Below the pieces are notes generated by a model. That model did not search any database and was not told the origin of the DNA. It was given only the letters and a program-made list of their open reading frames with translations. Below, in pieces: positions 1-11,471 of a stretch of DNA of 64,000 nucleotides (within the stretch, counting starts at the first letter, position 1; the number at the start of each line of letters is the position of its first letter). The DNA is taken from positions 1,633,523 through 1,697,522 of the forward strand of contig SIJG01000021.1 in assembly GCA_023374025.1 (NCBI GenBank). The letters run 5' to 3'. The DNA is from Heterodera schachtii (Eukaryota > Nematoda > Chromadorea > Rhabditida > Heteroderidae). The position numbers were made by a program, and so were the translations under genes.

Positions 1-354
1 TATTTATTTTTTTTAGAAAAATCCTTTTGGCTTGCATATTGTTTTTTGCAGGGGAAGATTAAAGCTTATCCAAAGCGCCCGTCTGAAGTCATGAAGAAGC
101 CAATTATGAAATTTTCTCTTTCCAAAGTAATTTTGGTAAAAAGGTATTAATTTTGAAAAAAACAAAAGAAATTAATTACGACGGACCACTCAAATTTCTC
201 TAAATTTACCCTCTAAAAATTTTTCACTTCACATGACAGACAGTTAAAAAATTATTGAATGTTAATTTATTTCAAAAAGCTGTAAAATTCAAATCCTTAT
301 TAATTTATAAAAACAATATGCAAGCCAAAAGGATTTTTCTAAAAAAATAAATAT
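1..354. mobile_element. MITE-like inverted-repeat element at the window edge
   Basis: About 48 bp at 1-48 is repeated in inverted orientation at 306-354. The core reads AGAAAAATCCTTTTGGC on the left and GCCAAAAGGATTTTTCT on the right, and the match extends into the flanking T-rich and A-rich stretches. The 260-bp interior holds no credible coding sequence. This is the form of a non-autonomous DNA transposon. The left end may lie outside the window, so no target-site duplication can be judged. Confidence 0.7.
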
Positions 355-1339
355 AAAATTTACAATTTTTTTTACATAAATTTATTTTCTACTTGTTGCT
401 CTAAATCGATTTGCATAGGCAAATATTAAAATGAGCAAAGTAAGAGATTCGTTTAATGCATCATTTTTATGATAGGAAAAAATTGAATTTTTATAAGAGA
501 CACATTTTTATGATTTTATAGCCATCTTTTTGCCTTTACTTGTGAATTTTTGATTGGAAAAATTCTACCTTTATAACAATAAATTCATGATGATTTAAAT
601 TAAAAGCTAAGATAAAGAAATTGGTATTTAAATGGAACAATTTCCATAATATCATCAATTTCCTTGTTTTACTTATGTTATATAATTGGGAAACATGACC
701 AAATGATTCGCAAGTCCCAGAAACGAAAATTTAATTTGTTGAACAATTAAATTTTTCTCAAACCCGGGAAAACACAATAAAATTATTTTGGACATTTTGC
801 ATCAATTTTTTAGCATATTTTTGAGATTTTAAGACTCTGTATAATGAAATATAATATTTATTTAAATTGATAAAAAAATTTGAGAGAAACCGAGCCTTGG
901 ACAATTTCAATCGGGCATCTCTAGTGACTACAACTTTTTAAAATTAAACAAATTGAGATGCCCATTAGCGTCGATTGTTTTGGCGCAAAACGTTGTAAGT
1001 ATTTCATGCACAACAACCCTTAAAATACCAAGAAAATTGTTTTTCACGTCTGCTTTATTTATCAAATCCAAAAATGTGGTATCAATCGAAGGCTCGCAAC
1101 AATGAGACTTATTTATTTAGGAACTGTTTAATATTCTAATTTCTAATTTGAGTTGTCAAAATGAATTACCCATTTTATTATTTTGCTATATTATCCATTT
1201 TTGCAAATTTATATTTGAGAATAGTAAGTGCATTTCCTCCAAAAAATGAAGCAGGTAATTCTGTAACTCAATTAATAAACTCATTTAAAATATTTAAGGC
1301 ACAAGCAATGGACAAAGTGTCAATTTGTTGGCAGACCAA
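355..1339. other. AT-rich non-coding stretch upstream of gene A
   Basis: Nothing recognisable. A 21-codon hydrophobic stretch starts at 1161 and meets a good donor (GTAAGT at 1224). However, I found no acceptor that joins it in phase to the BTB exon of gene A, so it is not annotated as a signal peptide. Confidence 0.5.
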
Positions 1340-4300
1340 ATGGACAAAGTGTTAAAGAAAAGAGAGTATACGGATGTTCAGTTTTTGGTTGGGAATGAGG
1401 GCAAAAAGGAGGCGAGTCAAAAAAAGCAAAAAAATTTCTCTTAATGACCAACGATAAACAAATACATTTTTAGGACATATTTTTATGGATTATGATATTT
1501 TTAGATTTCTGGAAGTCTATAAGCAAATATAAATTTTGAATATAGTTTAATAATCAATTGATGAGCCTTAAAATTTCAATCATGCGATTAGAAAAACTGA
1601 GTAGCTAGAGAACTCCTGGGTTCTTACGAAAAATGTTTTCAATTTCTGCCAAATGGACCACTGTGCCGAGATAAAAAATGCCAAAGTTTTTAATTATGAA
1701 ATAAAACAATTACCTATTTGTATCTCATTTGTCAGCACGGTATCTAGTATTGTAGCGGTATTGCTCTAGTTGGCATCATTTAATCCAGGGTTCGGGTCCC
1801 CGACTTGTAAATTATTATTTTTTGTTTTTTATGACTAAAAACTTTGGCACCTCATAACTCGGCACTCGTGCTCATTTGGCAGAAAATAAAACCATTTTTC
1901 TTAAGAAAGAACCCATGAATGCTCTATCCATCCAACCAAGTTTCAATGGTCGGATGCCGACCGATTTGGATTTAGGGTGGGTTCGATTCCCACCCGAGTC
2001 GTAACATATTATCATTATTTATTTGTATGAAAAATTACTTCAATTCTCAAAACTTTTCCGTCAGCCTTTTAAATTGAAAAATTCGATTTTTTGACCTTTT
2101 TAAGATTGTACCAGCTCATAGAGCAATTCTCTCCAGTGCTTCCGATGTTTTTGAAGCAATGTTCCGTTACGATGAAGGTCAAATTGAGATCCCCGAAATT
2201 GAAATTGAAGCGTTCAAAACGATGCTAACATTTATTTACACGAAACATTTTAACGGATTGGATGCCAATAATTTGTTGGAGGTTTTAAAAGCTGGTGAAA
2301 ATTTATGATTGGGATTTTAAATAAATTACTATTTAATTATAGCTGACAAATATAACATCACTGGCCTGGTAAAAGAATGTGCCAACGTTTCAATTCAAAA
2401 GTTGCCAAATGTTTTTGTGTCTTTTCAAGAAGCTCGCTTTCTGAATGTGGAGGTGAGGAAAGAATTTTAATTATTAAACTCATTATTCATGTATCTAAAA
2501 TTATTCTTCATTACTGACAAAAAAACTTACGGGTGTTCGTTTTTTAAAATTTCAAGACAATTTAATAAATTTTTTGTTCAGTTTTTTATTTTTATAGAGT
2601 TGTTCGCGACCGGTACCTGATACTGAAAAAACGTACAACTGAGTACCTACGTCCCGGTTTTGACCGGGACCGGGAAAAGTCTCGGGTCTCGGTTTTTTCT
2701 CCTGTTTTCCCACCCAAAAATTCCCCGTTTTCAACCCGAAAAGTCCCGGTCCCGGGTTTTCTCAAAATTCCCGGTCCCGTACAACTCCAATTTTTTGTCC
2801 ATGTTTCAGCTTTGGTGTTTTTTTGTCAATATAAATCCGGGCCCTATAAATAATCTAAGGATAAATTCTTAACCGAAAACATCGGTAAAATTCTATGGTA
2901 CGAAACCCGACGAGTTAAAATAATAATTATTATAATTTTTTATTAATTTTTTATAATATTTTTATTTTGGAATTTTGCTCTCCGCTGTTTGCGCTACATT
3001 GATCGAAATATGAGTGCGTTGGTCAAATCGGAAGCCTTTTTACAAATTGATCAAGATTTACTTTGTGAAATTCTCGAAAGAGATCAGCTGATAATTAGTG
3101 AAATCGAAATTTGGAATGCGGTAAAATTAAAATTTTAAATAGCAATTAATTATTTTAAAATTAGGCACTCCGTTGGGCCGACGAACAGTGCCGTCAAAAT
3201 GAGATTGAATGTTCCGCTGATAATCGAGGAAAAATGCTTGACAAAGTTTTGCCAAACATTCGTTTTCCACTCATACCAAAAGAGGATTTTACAAAAAGCG
3301 TTGGTAATAACTTAATTTTGATGAGTAAGACTATGTTATTTTGAAAATATTTGGGTATGACCTGCTAGATTCAATGTTTGACCTGGACAATGAAAAATAG
3401 AATCGAAATCGAACCTTTCTTTGCACTAATTCTAATTCGAAAAATCCAATTCCATAGACTTAATATTTGATCTGATCATAGGTAAAAGCATATATAATGT
3501 ACATAAATCAAAGATCATTTCGGATTCATGAGAAGACAACTCAAAAGAACTAATGAAAATTCCTTTTATTTTTATAAAGAGAAAAAAACTAGTCGTAATA
3601 TTCCTATGAACTTTTTATAATTCATTAAATTGTCTAATTAATTATCCATTTAAATTAAACTTCAGTTCCAACTGGTGTGTTAACAATTGAAGAAGTGGAC
3701 AGCATTTATCAGAACTATTCCCATCCAAATTTAAGTGATGCCCCTGGGCTTTTCCCATTGAAATTTCCAACGCACCGACGGAACAAAAGCGAAGACATAA
3801 TTGAGATGGAAATTGAAAAAGTGTCCGAATTTGCGGTGGAGGAGGTGGGAAGTGAGCGATTAAGCGATGCCGTGCAAATTGGTGGATTTTCATGGAAAAT
3901 ATTGGCAGAAATCAAAACAAAAAACGAAAGCAATGAGAAATGGTTGGGCTTTTTACTTTGCTATGACCCAAAAAAAGGTAAAAAAGCGTTGACACTTTTC
4001 GTAAATCTTTAGGGGAAAAGATAAAAAAAAAGTAATGAAATTTTCCTCATTATTAAAGATGAATTACATTTATAAAATTCTTTTTAGAGATTTTTTTGTT
4101 TTGGTTATTTATTTACAAAATTTTTGCATTAAATGAATAATTTAAAAAATTGTAATTTTGGTCGACTGCTCATAATGAAGACTTTAAACTTACTGGTAAT
4201 TATAATGAATATTTTATTTCATTGTGCAGAAAATTTGTCTTGTAAAAGTTCGGCAACACTTCGAATTGTTTCTCAAAAGAATGGCAAGGAGGATTTAATT

Positions 4301-5361
4301 GGAAGATTCAATGACCACATTTTTAAAGATTTAAACGGCTTTGGATTTCCTAATTCAATTAGTTTTGCGGTGAGTGGGTAAATTTATTTTGCATAATAAA
4401 ATTCGTATTTTTGCGTTCCATTATTTTCTCAACTCTTATTTTTATATTAAATAATTGCGGTTTAAAATTAACAGTTCTAAATGAAAAAATGGTAATTTTC
4501 ATGTTTAAAAAAACAATTAACTCCAATATTTGTCGCAAATAAAATCATCAAAATTAAGGAATTGTTGGACCCGAGCAAAGGATTTTACAACAAAGACGAG
4601 GACAAAGTGAAATTGGCCATTGATGTCATTGTGGACGAGCCAAAAACGGAGAAATTTGTTTCCGACCCAAACAAATCCAACGGCACACTTTCGATGGAAA
4701 TTGAAAAAGTGTCGGAATTTGCGCGAGAATTCATTTTGAGTCAACGTAAAAGCGAAACTTTGTACATAAAGGGAATGCCATGGAAAATATTGGCAAAAAT
4801 TGAAACGAAAAATGAAAGCACTGAGAAATGGTTGGGCTTTTATCTTTCGTGTGACTCTTCTGAAAAAGGTTTGTTTTTTATCCAAAGATTTTCCAAGGTC
4901 ATGCTCAATTTTTCATTTTCAAAAGTTTTCGACTGAGTGATAAAAGAACGGAAATAAAAAATTGTTTTAAATAAATCTTTTGAACGTCGCTTTCATTAAT
5001 TTAGTCGAGGAGAATTTAAGGAAATGCCCTAAAATAAAAATTTGATTAGTATTTAATTTGCTTTAAGATGGAAATAGGAGCCGCAAATGTTCGGCAACAC
5101 TTCGAATTGTCTCTCAAAAGAGCGATGTGGGGGATTTTAAGAGAGAATTCAGTGAAAAATGGGTTTTTAACAATGAAATATGGAATTTTGGATTCCCCAA
5201 ATTGATTTCTTTTGCGGTGAGTGGCGGGCGATGCAATTAATTAATTAATTGCATTTTTAATTTTAAAATGGCAAATTAAGGAATTAATGGACCCAAGCAA
5301 AGGCTTGTACAACAAAGACGAGGACAAAATCACCTTGGCCATTGATTTAAAATGTGAATAG
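1340..5361 (+). CDS. Gene A: BTB-BACK-MATH-MATH protein
   Basis: Ten exons: 1340-1411, 2105-2294, 2343-2452, 2971-3120, 3165-3303, 3666-3977, 4230-4369, 4559-4868, 5068-5216, 5281-5361; about 550 aa, every junction in phase. BTB covers roughly residues 10-88 (YTDVQFLVG, PAHRAILSSASDVFEAMF), BACK 90-220 (CLRYID, ALRWADEQCRQN). Two MATH domains follow, each with MEIEKVSEFA, a WKILA strand, RIVSQK and ELLDPSKGFYNKDEDK-type blocks. MATH-BTB proteins of known families recruit substrates to cullin-3 ubiquitin ligase; that role is inferred here, and the domain order is reversed. Oddities: intron 1 starts with GC (GAG|GCGAGT), and the exon 4 acceptor reads TTTTGG instead of AG at 2969-2970. The second MATH ends soon after its last strand. 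The start at 1340 is the first ATG in frame with the BTB; the frame is open upstream to 1298, so an earlier exon is possible. Confidence 0.8.
1608..1925. mobile_element. Imperfect inverted repeat in gene A intron 1
   Basis: The arms at about 1608-1710 and 1828-1925 are reverse complements with scattered mismatches. They share TTTCTGCCAAATG, GTGCCGAG and TGCCAAAGTTTTTA. The centre (about 1745-1800) carries a B-box-like GGGTTCGGGTCCCC. I see no clear target-site duplication. Best read as an old MITE or foldback element. Confidence 0.6.
1955..2005 (+). repeat. tRNA T-arm-like fragment
   Basis: GGTGGGTTCGATTCCCACC can form a perfect T stem with a TTCGATT loop. There is no matching anticodon arm or acceptor stem, so this is a tRNA-derived remnant, perhaps from a SINE, and not a tRNA gene. 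Similar isolated B-box motifs occur near 25585, 30115 (minus strand) and 32675. Confidence 0.4.
2585..2800. repeat. CCCGGT-rich dispersed repeat in gene A intron 3
   Basis: Short CCCGG/CCGGG words alternate with T-rich spacers (for example TCCCGGTTTTGACCGGGAC). A closely similar block lies at 61950-62115. It lengthens this intron to 518 bp, while the equivalent intron of gene C is 94 bp, so it looks like an insertion. Confidence 0.6.
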
Positions 5362-6394
5362 CGTAAACATTTCGAGAAGAACAGAACAGTGTTGAGAATG
5401 AAAGCATGGAAATCAACTGGAAGAGTTTCCTGAGGGCACAAATTATCAATTTATTGAAAAATTATCCATTATTTGTATGGAAATCTTTTAATTTTTTCTC
5501 CTCTAAAGTAGAAAAACCTGAATAAAAGGCAAAGCTACTGTGAATGTAATATTCATATTTGTATTAATAAATTTTTTATACAAAAATTTAAATTATTATC
5601 TTTAATATTTTATTAATTTTATTGCAAAAATAATAATTCATTAGAAACAGAGAACAAAAAAATCATTAATACAATAAATTGGCTAATTTATTAAATTTTT
5701 CACTCAAATTTTTAAAATTTCTTGAAAATTATTCACGCTAAGCCATTTTAAATTGATAACAGTTCTTTTTAATTTAGTTACATTTACGATAGGATGACAA
5801 GAATTAATGGCAAAACGATGACCCAAAAAAAGAAACAAATTTGAATTGTATTTGCTTATCTCTTCCCAACCCTCCCATTTTTTTTTACAAAATTTCTGAC
5901 CCAAAATAAGGGAGAGAAAAATCGAAAAATTGGATTATGAATTTTTTTTCGAGTTTGGTTTTGGGTTCCGCTTCACGACTTCTTTGCATTTTTCGTGACT
6001 TTTCGGTGTCTTTTATTACTTTTTAGCGATTTATTTTTTTATAATTTCTTAGCAGAGTTTTTGGTGATTTCCGTCCCGCTTTATGTGATTCAAGGAGAAA
6101 GGTGAGTGTGGGGAAAAAAGTACATGGGAGAACCTCTAAAAGGGGCATTATGCCCTTATTTGGCAAAATGCCAACAACCCAATTGGAGAAATGCCATTTT
6201 AAATGGCCAAGCCCATGCTCCGCCGGCACCTGAGTCGGGCATTTCTATGTCCGGCTTTTCCTCTCTTGAATGGAAGAAACATTTGTGCCAAAATTATTCG
6301 AAATCCGTTTTTCTGATAATTGTAAATCAATTTATAACTAAATATTTACAAAAAAATTTCATGTTATTGAATGTAAAGAATGAATTTTCATTTA
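5362..6394. other. Intergenic spacer between convergent genes A and B
   Basis: AT-rich; no domain recognised on either strand. A 115-codon open frame at 6106-6453 (+) matches nothing known to me and runs antisense over the last exon of gene B. Genes A and B converge here, so the spacer should hold both 3' ends. Confidence 0.5.
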
Positions 6395-8722
6395 TCAATT
6401 TCCAAATTGCAGAAAGCCTGATGACCAGCAAAACAAAGAATCAGCATATTTAAAATAATCACCAATCATAGGATTTTCATCTTTCACAGTGAAATCAATG
6501 GCCAATGTCACTTTGTCCTCTTTTTGATTGTAAAATCCATTGCTCGGGTCCATCAATTCCTTATTGTTCATAAGTGGGTCAATTAAGGGAATGTTTAATT
6601 TTCACTCACCGCAAAGGAAGCGAAATTAGAGAATCCCCTGCCGTTCATATCGCTGAAAAAAAGTTGACTTTTGGATGGTCCTTTCTTATAATCTGCCACG
6701 CCGCTCTTTTGCGACAAAATTTGACAATTTAACGAACATTTGCACCTCCAATGTTTGTCTAAAAAACAAATTAAACATTGATTAAATTAATTGTTGTTAA
6801 TGTCTTAATTAACAATTTAGCAAATTTGTACCGTTTTTTGGTCCAACGCACAAAAGGTAAATGCCCAACCATTTCTCATTGTAAATGCGTCTGCCTATTG
6901 GTTTTGAGTGTCGCATAATTTTCGGATTTATTTGTGCCACAATTTGCCATGGCAGTCCCTTTATGTGTACAGTTTTGCTGAATCGGCAACTTCTGACATC
7001 CGCCCCCGCAAATTCTGACACTTTTTCAATGTCCATCGTAATTGTCCCAAATGTCCAAATTCGTTCCTCGCTATTAAATTGGTCAAAATTCGGTTTGATT
7101 TGTGTTGTTGAACGCCGATCACTTCTTGAGTTGTTAATACGCCGGATGGAACTGTAAAAATCTGAATTAAGCTGGATAATTTTGTCAATTTTTGAAAAGC
7201 ATAGATTTTGGAATTTATTTTTAAATCGCAAAGTTTTTTTTGTTCACTTTTATATCTCTAAACTTTTACCAATATCCTTCTCAAATTCCTCTCTTGACAA
7301 AAGCGGAAAGCGAATTTTGAACAGTGCCGGGCCAAGCAATTGACGCCGATTCTCTGCTGAACATTCAATGCCATTTTGACGGCACTTCGAATCGGCCCAA
7401 CGGAGTGCCGAAAAATAATGAAAATTTAATGGCGAATAATTAAATGAATTAATTTCTCATTTGTAGATGAAATTACTGCTTTCCAAATTGTAATTTCTTC
7501 ATGGATTTGCAATTCGTCACGTCCAAAAATTTCGCACAATGTTTTTTGGTCAATTTGCAAAAATTCCTCCGATTTGATCAAAGTATAGGCATTTTTGTCA
7601 ATGTAAGACAAACAACAATTAGCAAAATCCTAAAATTTAAAATACATATTCAATTGCATTTAAATTCGTTTAAATTTCACCTTCAAATCGAAAAGGCAAA
7701 CATAAGCATAAGCAACGAAAACATTGCGCAATTTGGAGATGGGAATTTGCAAAGATGGGGCAACCAGACCAGGGATATTGTACTTTTTGGCTAATGAAAA
7801 AAAAAAAATTAATTTCAATTATTTAAATTACATATATTTATTTAATTTTTAAAAAATAAATCCACCGGCGCAAAGCACTGCCATTGCATTGTCTCCGTTC
7901 AATCCGCTTAAATCATCCGTGTAAATGAATCTCAACATCACTTTGAACGCTGCTGCTTCAACGTCGGGGACCTCCACCACAGCAGGGTAATTAGTGGAGG
8001 CTAATTAAATTTATTTATAGTAGTAGTTTTTGATAATTATTTAGAGCATTAGCAGAGACTAATTGAAAATTATTAATGTGATTAGCAGAGATTATGAAAA
8101 TATAGGCTAATTAGCGAGACTAATTTAATCAATTAATAAAAAATTAATCATTTATTTTATTCGGTATTTTTACCATTTTTTCCTTGTTCTTTCTTGGCGT
8201 CAAAACGGAACATTGCCTTAAATACATCGGAAGCCAAATTCAATATGAGTTTATGGGCTGAGAGAAGCTTAAAAAGATAGATGTAAAAAAATAAGAAATA
8301 ATTTAAATGATAAATAATTAATTTATATTCAAAATTATTATACCTATAAAAACAAATTTTATCAAAATAGGCGCCAAAAATGCGAAATTGGCAGAAAAAT
8401 AGGTGCCTAGGCATTAAGAATCATAAAATGTCCAAAATAGGCAAAAATAGACGCATTATAAAAGACATAAAGTCTCTAATCAAGCTAAAAACTTTTTTTT
8501 TGTGCTTATCTCAACATTACATGGACGTAAAATTTTTGAGGCATTTGCCTAAAATTCCATCCCAAGAGTCGGGAAAATTACAATTAAATAAATGATTTAT
8601 TTTAATTTTTATTTTTAAAAATTCGCCTCTTTTGCGTCTCCGTCCCCCACCAAAAACTGAACATCCGCGTACTCTCCCGTGCTCAGCATCAATTTTAGAC
8701 CATCAATCGCTGTTTTGGACAT
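6395..8722 (-). pseudogene. Gene B: BTB-BACK-MATH with a frameshift in MATH
   Basis: Nine exons read from 8722 down: 8722-8627, 8267-8174, 8000-7866, 7790-7681, 7629-7477, 7408-7270, 7151-6832, 6758-6610, 6559-6395. BTB and BACK are intact (LKLMLSTGEYADVQFLVG; LIKSEEFLQIDQK; ALRWADSKCRQNG). Exon 7 starts in frame (VPSGVLTTQEVIGVQQH), but the MATH block TMDIEKVSEFAG lies in another frame. Compared with gene C about 40 nt have been lost just before it, which accounts for the shift. The later exons (CKCS, ILSQKSGVADY, ELMDPSNGFYNQKEDK) would be in frame with the second half. Intron 1 starts with GC (GAG|GCGAAT); the acceptor of exon 6 is CG instead of AG. Either a pseudogene or a gene making a truncated BTB-BACK protein. 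Confidence 0.75.
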
Positions 8723-9387
8723 GATAATTAATTAATGTGCTTGCTAAAATTATGATACATAAGATGATGGTATATGTCATCTTATAGTTTCTTCGTGAGA
8801 TAATACAAAAAAAAAACGAATTTTAATAAAAATTAAATTTTAAAAAATGATAAATATGCAAATAAAGTACATAACTAAAAAAAAAAGTGTTTTTGGAAAA
8901 AGAGACAAAAATGGAGACATTCTTTTAGGGGAGGGCACAAACAAATAAATTATGGCAAAATGATGACCTTTCCAAAAAATCCGACCAAAAAAGGGGGACC
9001 CAAACTAAGACAAAATTATGTACGTTAGTACCAAAAAATATAATAAATATTGCTAAGTTTAGAATGCGATTAGGTATGTACTAAAATGATTCATGAATTT
9101 TATAGGGACCAAATTTAAAATTAATTAAAAACAAAAACTAAAAAATAATTTTTTTTTGGTGCAAAGCTTTAAATAAGTACAGTCAAAACAGAGAAAAAAA
9201 CGACAACAAAATTTCATTGATTTTAAATCATTCGTATAATCCCTATAAGCTTCAAATAAAGCTAATGTAAAACTTTGCGCGTTTAATTACACTGATTTCC
9301 CAGTTTTTTTTTCCTTAATTATAAGTATTAAAAATTTGTTTATTATATCAAATTAAATATAATTTAGTGAACATATGTATCAGATAT
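8723..9387. other. Upstream region of gene B
   Basis: AT-rich, no gene seen. A block near 8925-8965 (GGGAGGGCACAAA, then GGCAAAATGATGACC) recurs near 56435-56475 upstream of gene E. It is probably shared ancestral 5' flank of the family. Confidence 0.45.
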
Positions 9388-9529
9388 GGGCCAAATCGGA
9401 AATAAAATCAGGACGCGAAACGGGAATTTTGAAAGTAAAAAATGAATTCCAAAAAACTTTCGCATTTTTTGCTTTCGAATATTTCGCGTTTTGCATTTTA
9501 TTTTTCGATTTGGCCCTTTCCCTGGTATA
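9388..9529. mobile_element. Short foldback element with TTTCGC motifs
   Basis: The ends are inverted: GGGCCAAATCGGAAATAAAAT on the left against ATTTTATTTTTCGATTTGGCCC on the right, with GCGAAA/TTTCGC motifs inside each arm. The same end sequence closes the element at 57052-57637, so both belong to one family. Confidence 0.55.
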
Positions 9530-9932
9530 TTTATTATGTGTACACTTAATTTTCTCAGTTCTGCTGGTTGAAAAACAATATTTGTTTACATTTGCATTGA
9601 TTTGGATCAACTTTTTTGCCCGGGGGCAAAGGGCTGCAAAAAAATAGGGAAAAAATAGGGAGAAGCACAACAAAACAAAACTTTAGTAATTCGGCGAAAA
9701 ATATTGATCATAGTCACCAAACTCAAAATTGCTTAAAAACGGTCAGAATCGATGTAAAAAGGTTAGAAATGGGTCGGAAAAACAGAATTGGGGGCGCGCT
9801 TGCCCTTTTTCAGGCTGAAAAAGTGCCGGAATTGGTGCGCCAAACTCAGCTGGGACTCAAATGACCGAACTATAAAAGCACTCAAAAGACATTTTAAATA
9901 ATTTTCTAGGGTAATTTGTGGCGCTGATCACG
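9530..9932. repeat. Dispersed repeat with CCCGGGGGC motif
   Basis: A segment of about 120 bp at 9545-9680 (CATTTGCATTGATTTGG, then GCCCGGGGGCAAAG) reappears as reverse complement at 11320-11460, and its right part again at 12700-12775. The copies at 11.3 and 12.7 kb flank the hAT-like element at 11472-12488. Confidence 0.45.
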
Positions 9933-10408
9933 GAACCGCTCAGTTCGGCCCCCACAGTTCGGCCCTCACGGTTCGGCCCTCACGATTCGGCCCCCACGAT
10001 TCGGCCCCAGCTCGTTTTTCCATGTTAGCTTTTTTATTTGTTATCCAAATCCATAAATCTTGGTATCATTCGAAAGCTCTTAACATGCTCTATTAGCCTT
10101 ACATAAAGCGAAAAATTTTTCAAGCCTAGAAAAAATTTTAGTGAGAAAAAAACTTGAAATTTTCGACTTTTTCGCAATTTTCATGTATAACTTTTTTGGT
10201 ATTTGTCTAATCGCAAAGCAATAGCTTAGAAAAAGCTTCTAAACACCTTAAGCTTTCAAATAATACCAACAATGTTGGATTTGTTTGACAAAGAAAAAAG
10301 TTATAGAAAGTTGTAGTGGAAAAACATGCTGGGGCCGAATCGTGAGGGCCGAATCGTGAGGGCCGAACCGTGAGGGCCGAACTGTGGGGGCCGAACTGAG
10401 GTAGACCG
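9933..10408. mobile_element. Foldback element with minisatellite arms and 10-bp flanking direct repeat
   Basis: The left arm (about 9940-10012) holds five tandem copies of a 14-15-bp word of the type GTTCGGCCCTCAC; the right arm (10331-10400) holds the reverse complement. The direct repeat GCTGATCACG flanks at 9923-9932 and 10409-10418, compatible with the 9-11-bp duplications of Mutator-like elements. The interior shares words such as CTCTATTAGCCT and CTTGGTATCA with elements near 21190 and 25220. No transposase is encoded. Confidence 0.7.
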
Positions 10409-10667
10409 GCTGATCACGAATATGACCTTTACTCGGGAGTGATTTTTATGATGATTAGAGGTCATTAAAGATTGATTGGAACTAGTTTTGGGCGGTTTTT
10501 TTTGCGGGCCCAATACTATGTTTTTCCTTTTACTAGCATAATAAACAGTTAATTTTTAGGTGCAAAACTGACTAATTGAAATGATAAACAATAAGAAACA
10601 TGCAAAAACAGGTCCATAGGATGATGATAAGCAAATGAAGAGAGTTTTCGCAGATCTTATTGGGTAT

Positions 10668-11262
10668 TTATGAATTGTCCTCCGTTTTTGCTTCTTTCAC
10701 GGTGACATCAATGGCCAATTTCACTTTGTCCTCATTTTTGTTGTAAAAGCCTTTGGCCGGTCCATCAGTTCCTTAATTATGTTAAAATTTAAAAGGATTA
10801 TTTTTTTGAATTGGCACTCACCGCAAATGAAATGAAATTAGGGAATCCCCAGTTGTTCGATTTATTGTTAAAAGTGTTAGTAAATTCTCCTCTTTTGTAA
10901 TCCGCAAAGCCGCTCTTTTGCGAAACAATTCGGTAAATTGACGAACATTCGCAACTCCAATTTTCTACTCAATGCAAATTAATTACTATTATTATTAATT
11001 AGCATTTAATTTGCACCTTCTTTCGGAGCATCACACAAAAGGGCAAAGCACAACCATTTCTCATTGTCAGTGCTTCCCTTTTTCCCTTTAATTTGAGCCA
11101 ATATTTTCCATGAAAACCCTTTGATGTGCACCGATTCGCTTTTACGTTCACTCAAAACAATTTCTCGCGCAAATTCCGACACTTTTTCAATTTCCGTAAA
11201 AAATGTCCCTTTCGATTTGCTTTGATCCAAAATTAATTTTTCCATTTTTGCTTCTTTCACTG
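10668..11262 (-). pseudogene. Orphan MATH-domain fragment
   Basis: Three exons of a second-type MATH domain without BTB or BACK: 11262-11017 (TEIEKVSEFAREIV, FSWKILAQI, CDAPKEG), 10964-10822 (NWSCECSSIYRIVSQK, NNWGFPNFISFA), 10771-10668. The 5' end begins abruptly in the linker after the first MATH (TVKEAKMEK), and the upstream exons are absent. The last exon has lost one base near GAACTGATGGACCGG, which puts a stop after TKMRTK. It resembles the 3' part of gene A and is a dead tail of a family copy. Confidence 0.75.
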
Positions 11263-11471
11263 TGCTCAATCAAAACAAAAATAAGCAAATATTTTACATA
11301 AATGTGTTAGAAGAAAGATGAAACAATGTTTTGTTGTTCCTCTTCCCCCCCCCCCCATTTTTACCATTTTTTCATCGCTTTGTCCCAGGTTCAAAACAAT
11401 TGATCCCAAATCAATGCAAATGTAAAAAAACAAACATTGTTTTTCAAAAAATAAGAGAAAACGGTGTGTAC

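Noticed and set aside
1161..1355. Hydrophobic 64-codon frame as a signal peptide for gene A
   Set aside because: The good donor at 1224 has no acceptor joining it in phase to the BTB exon, and a secreted BTB protein would be out of character.
6106..6453. 115-codon plus-strand frame
   Set aside because: Overlaps the last exon of gene B antisense, has no recognisable domain, and its tail is AT-rich low complexity.
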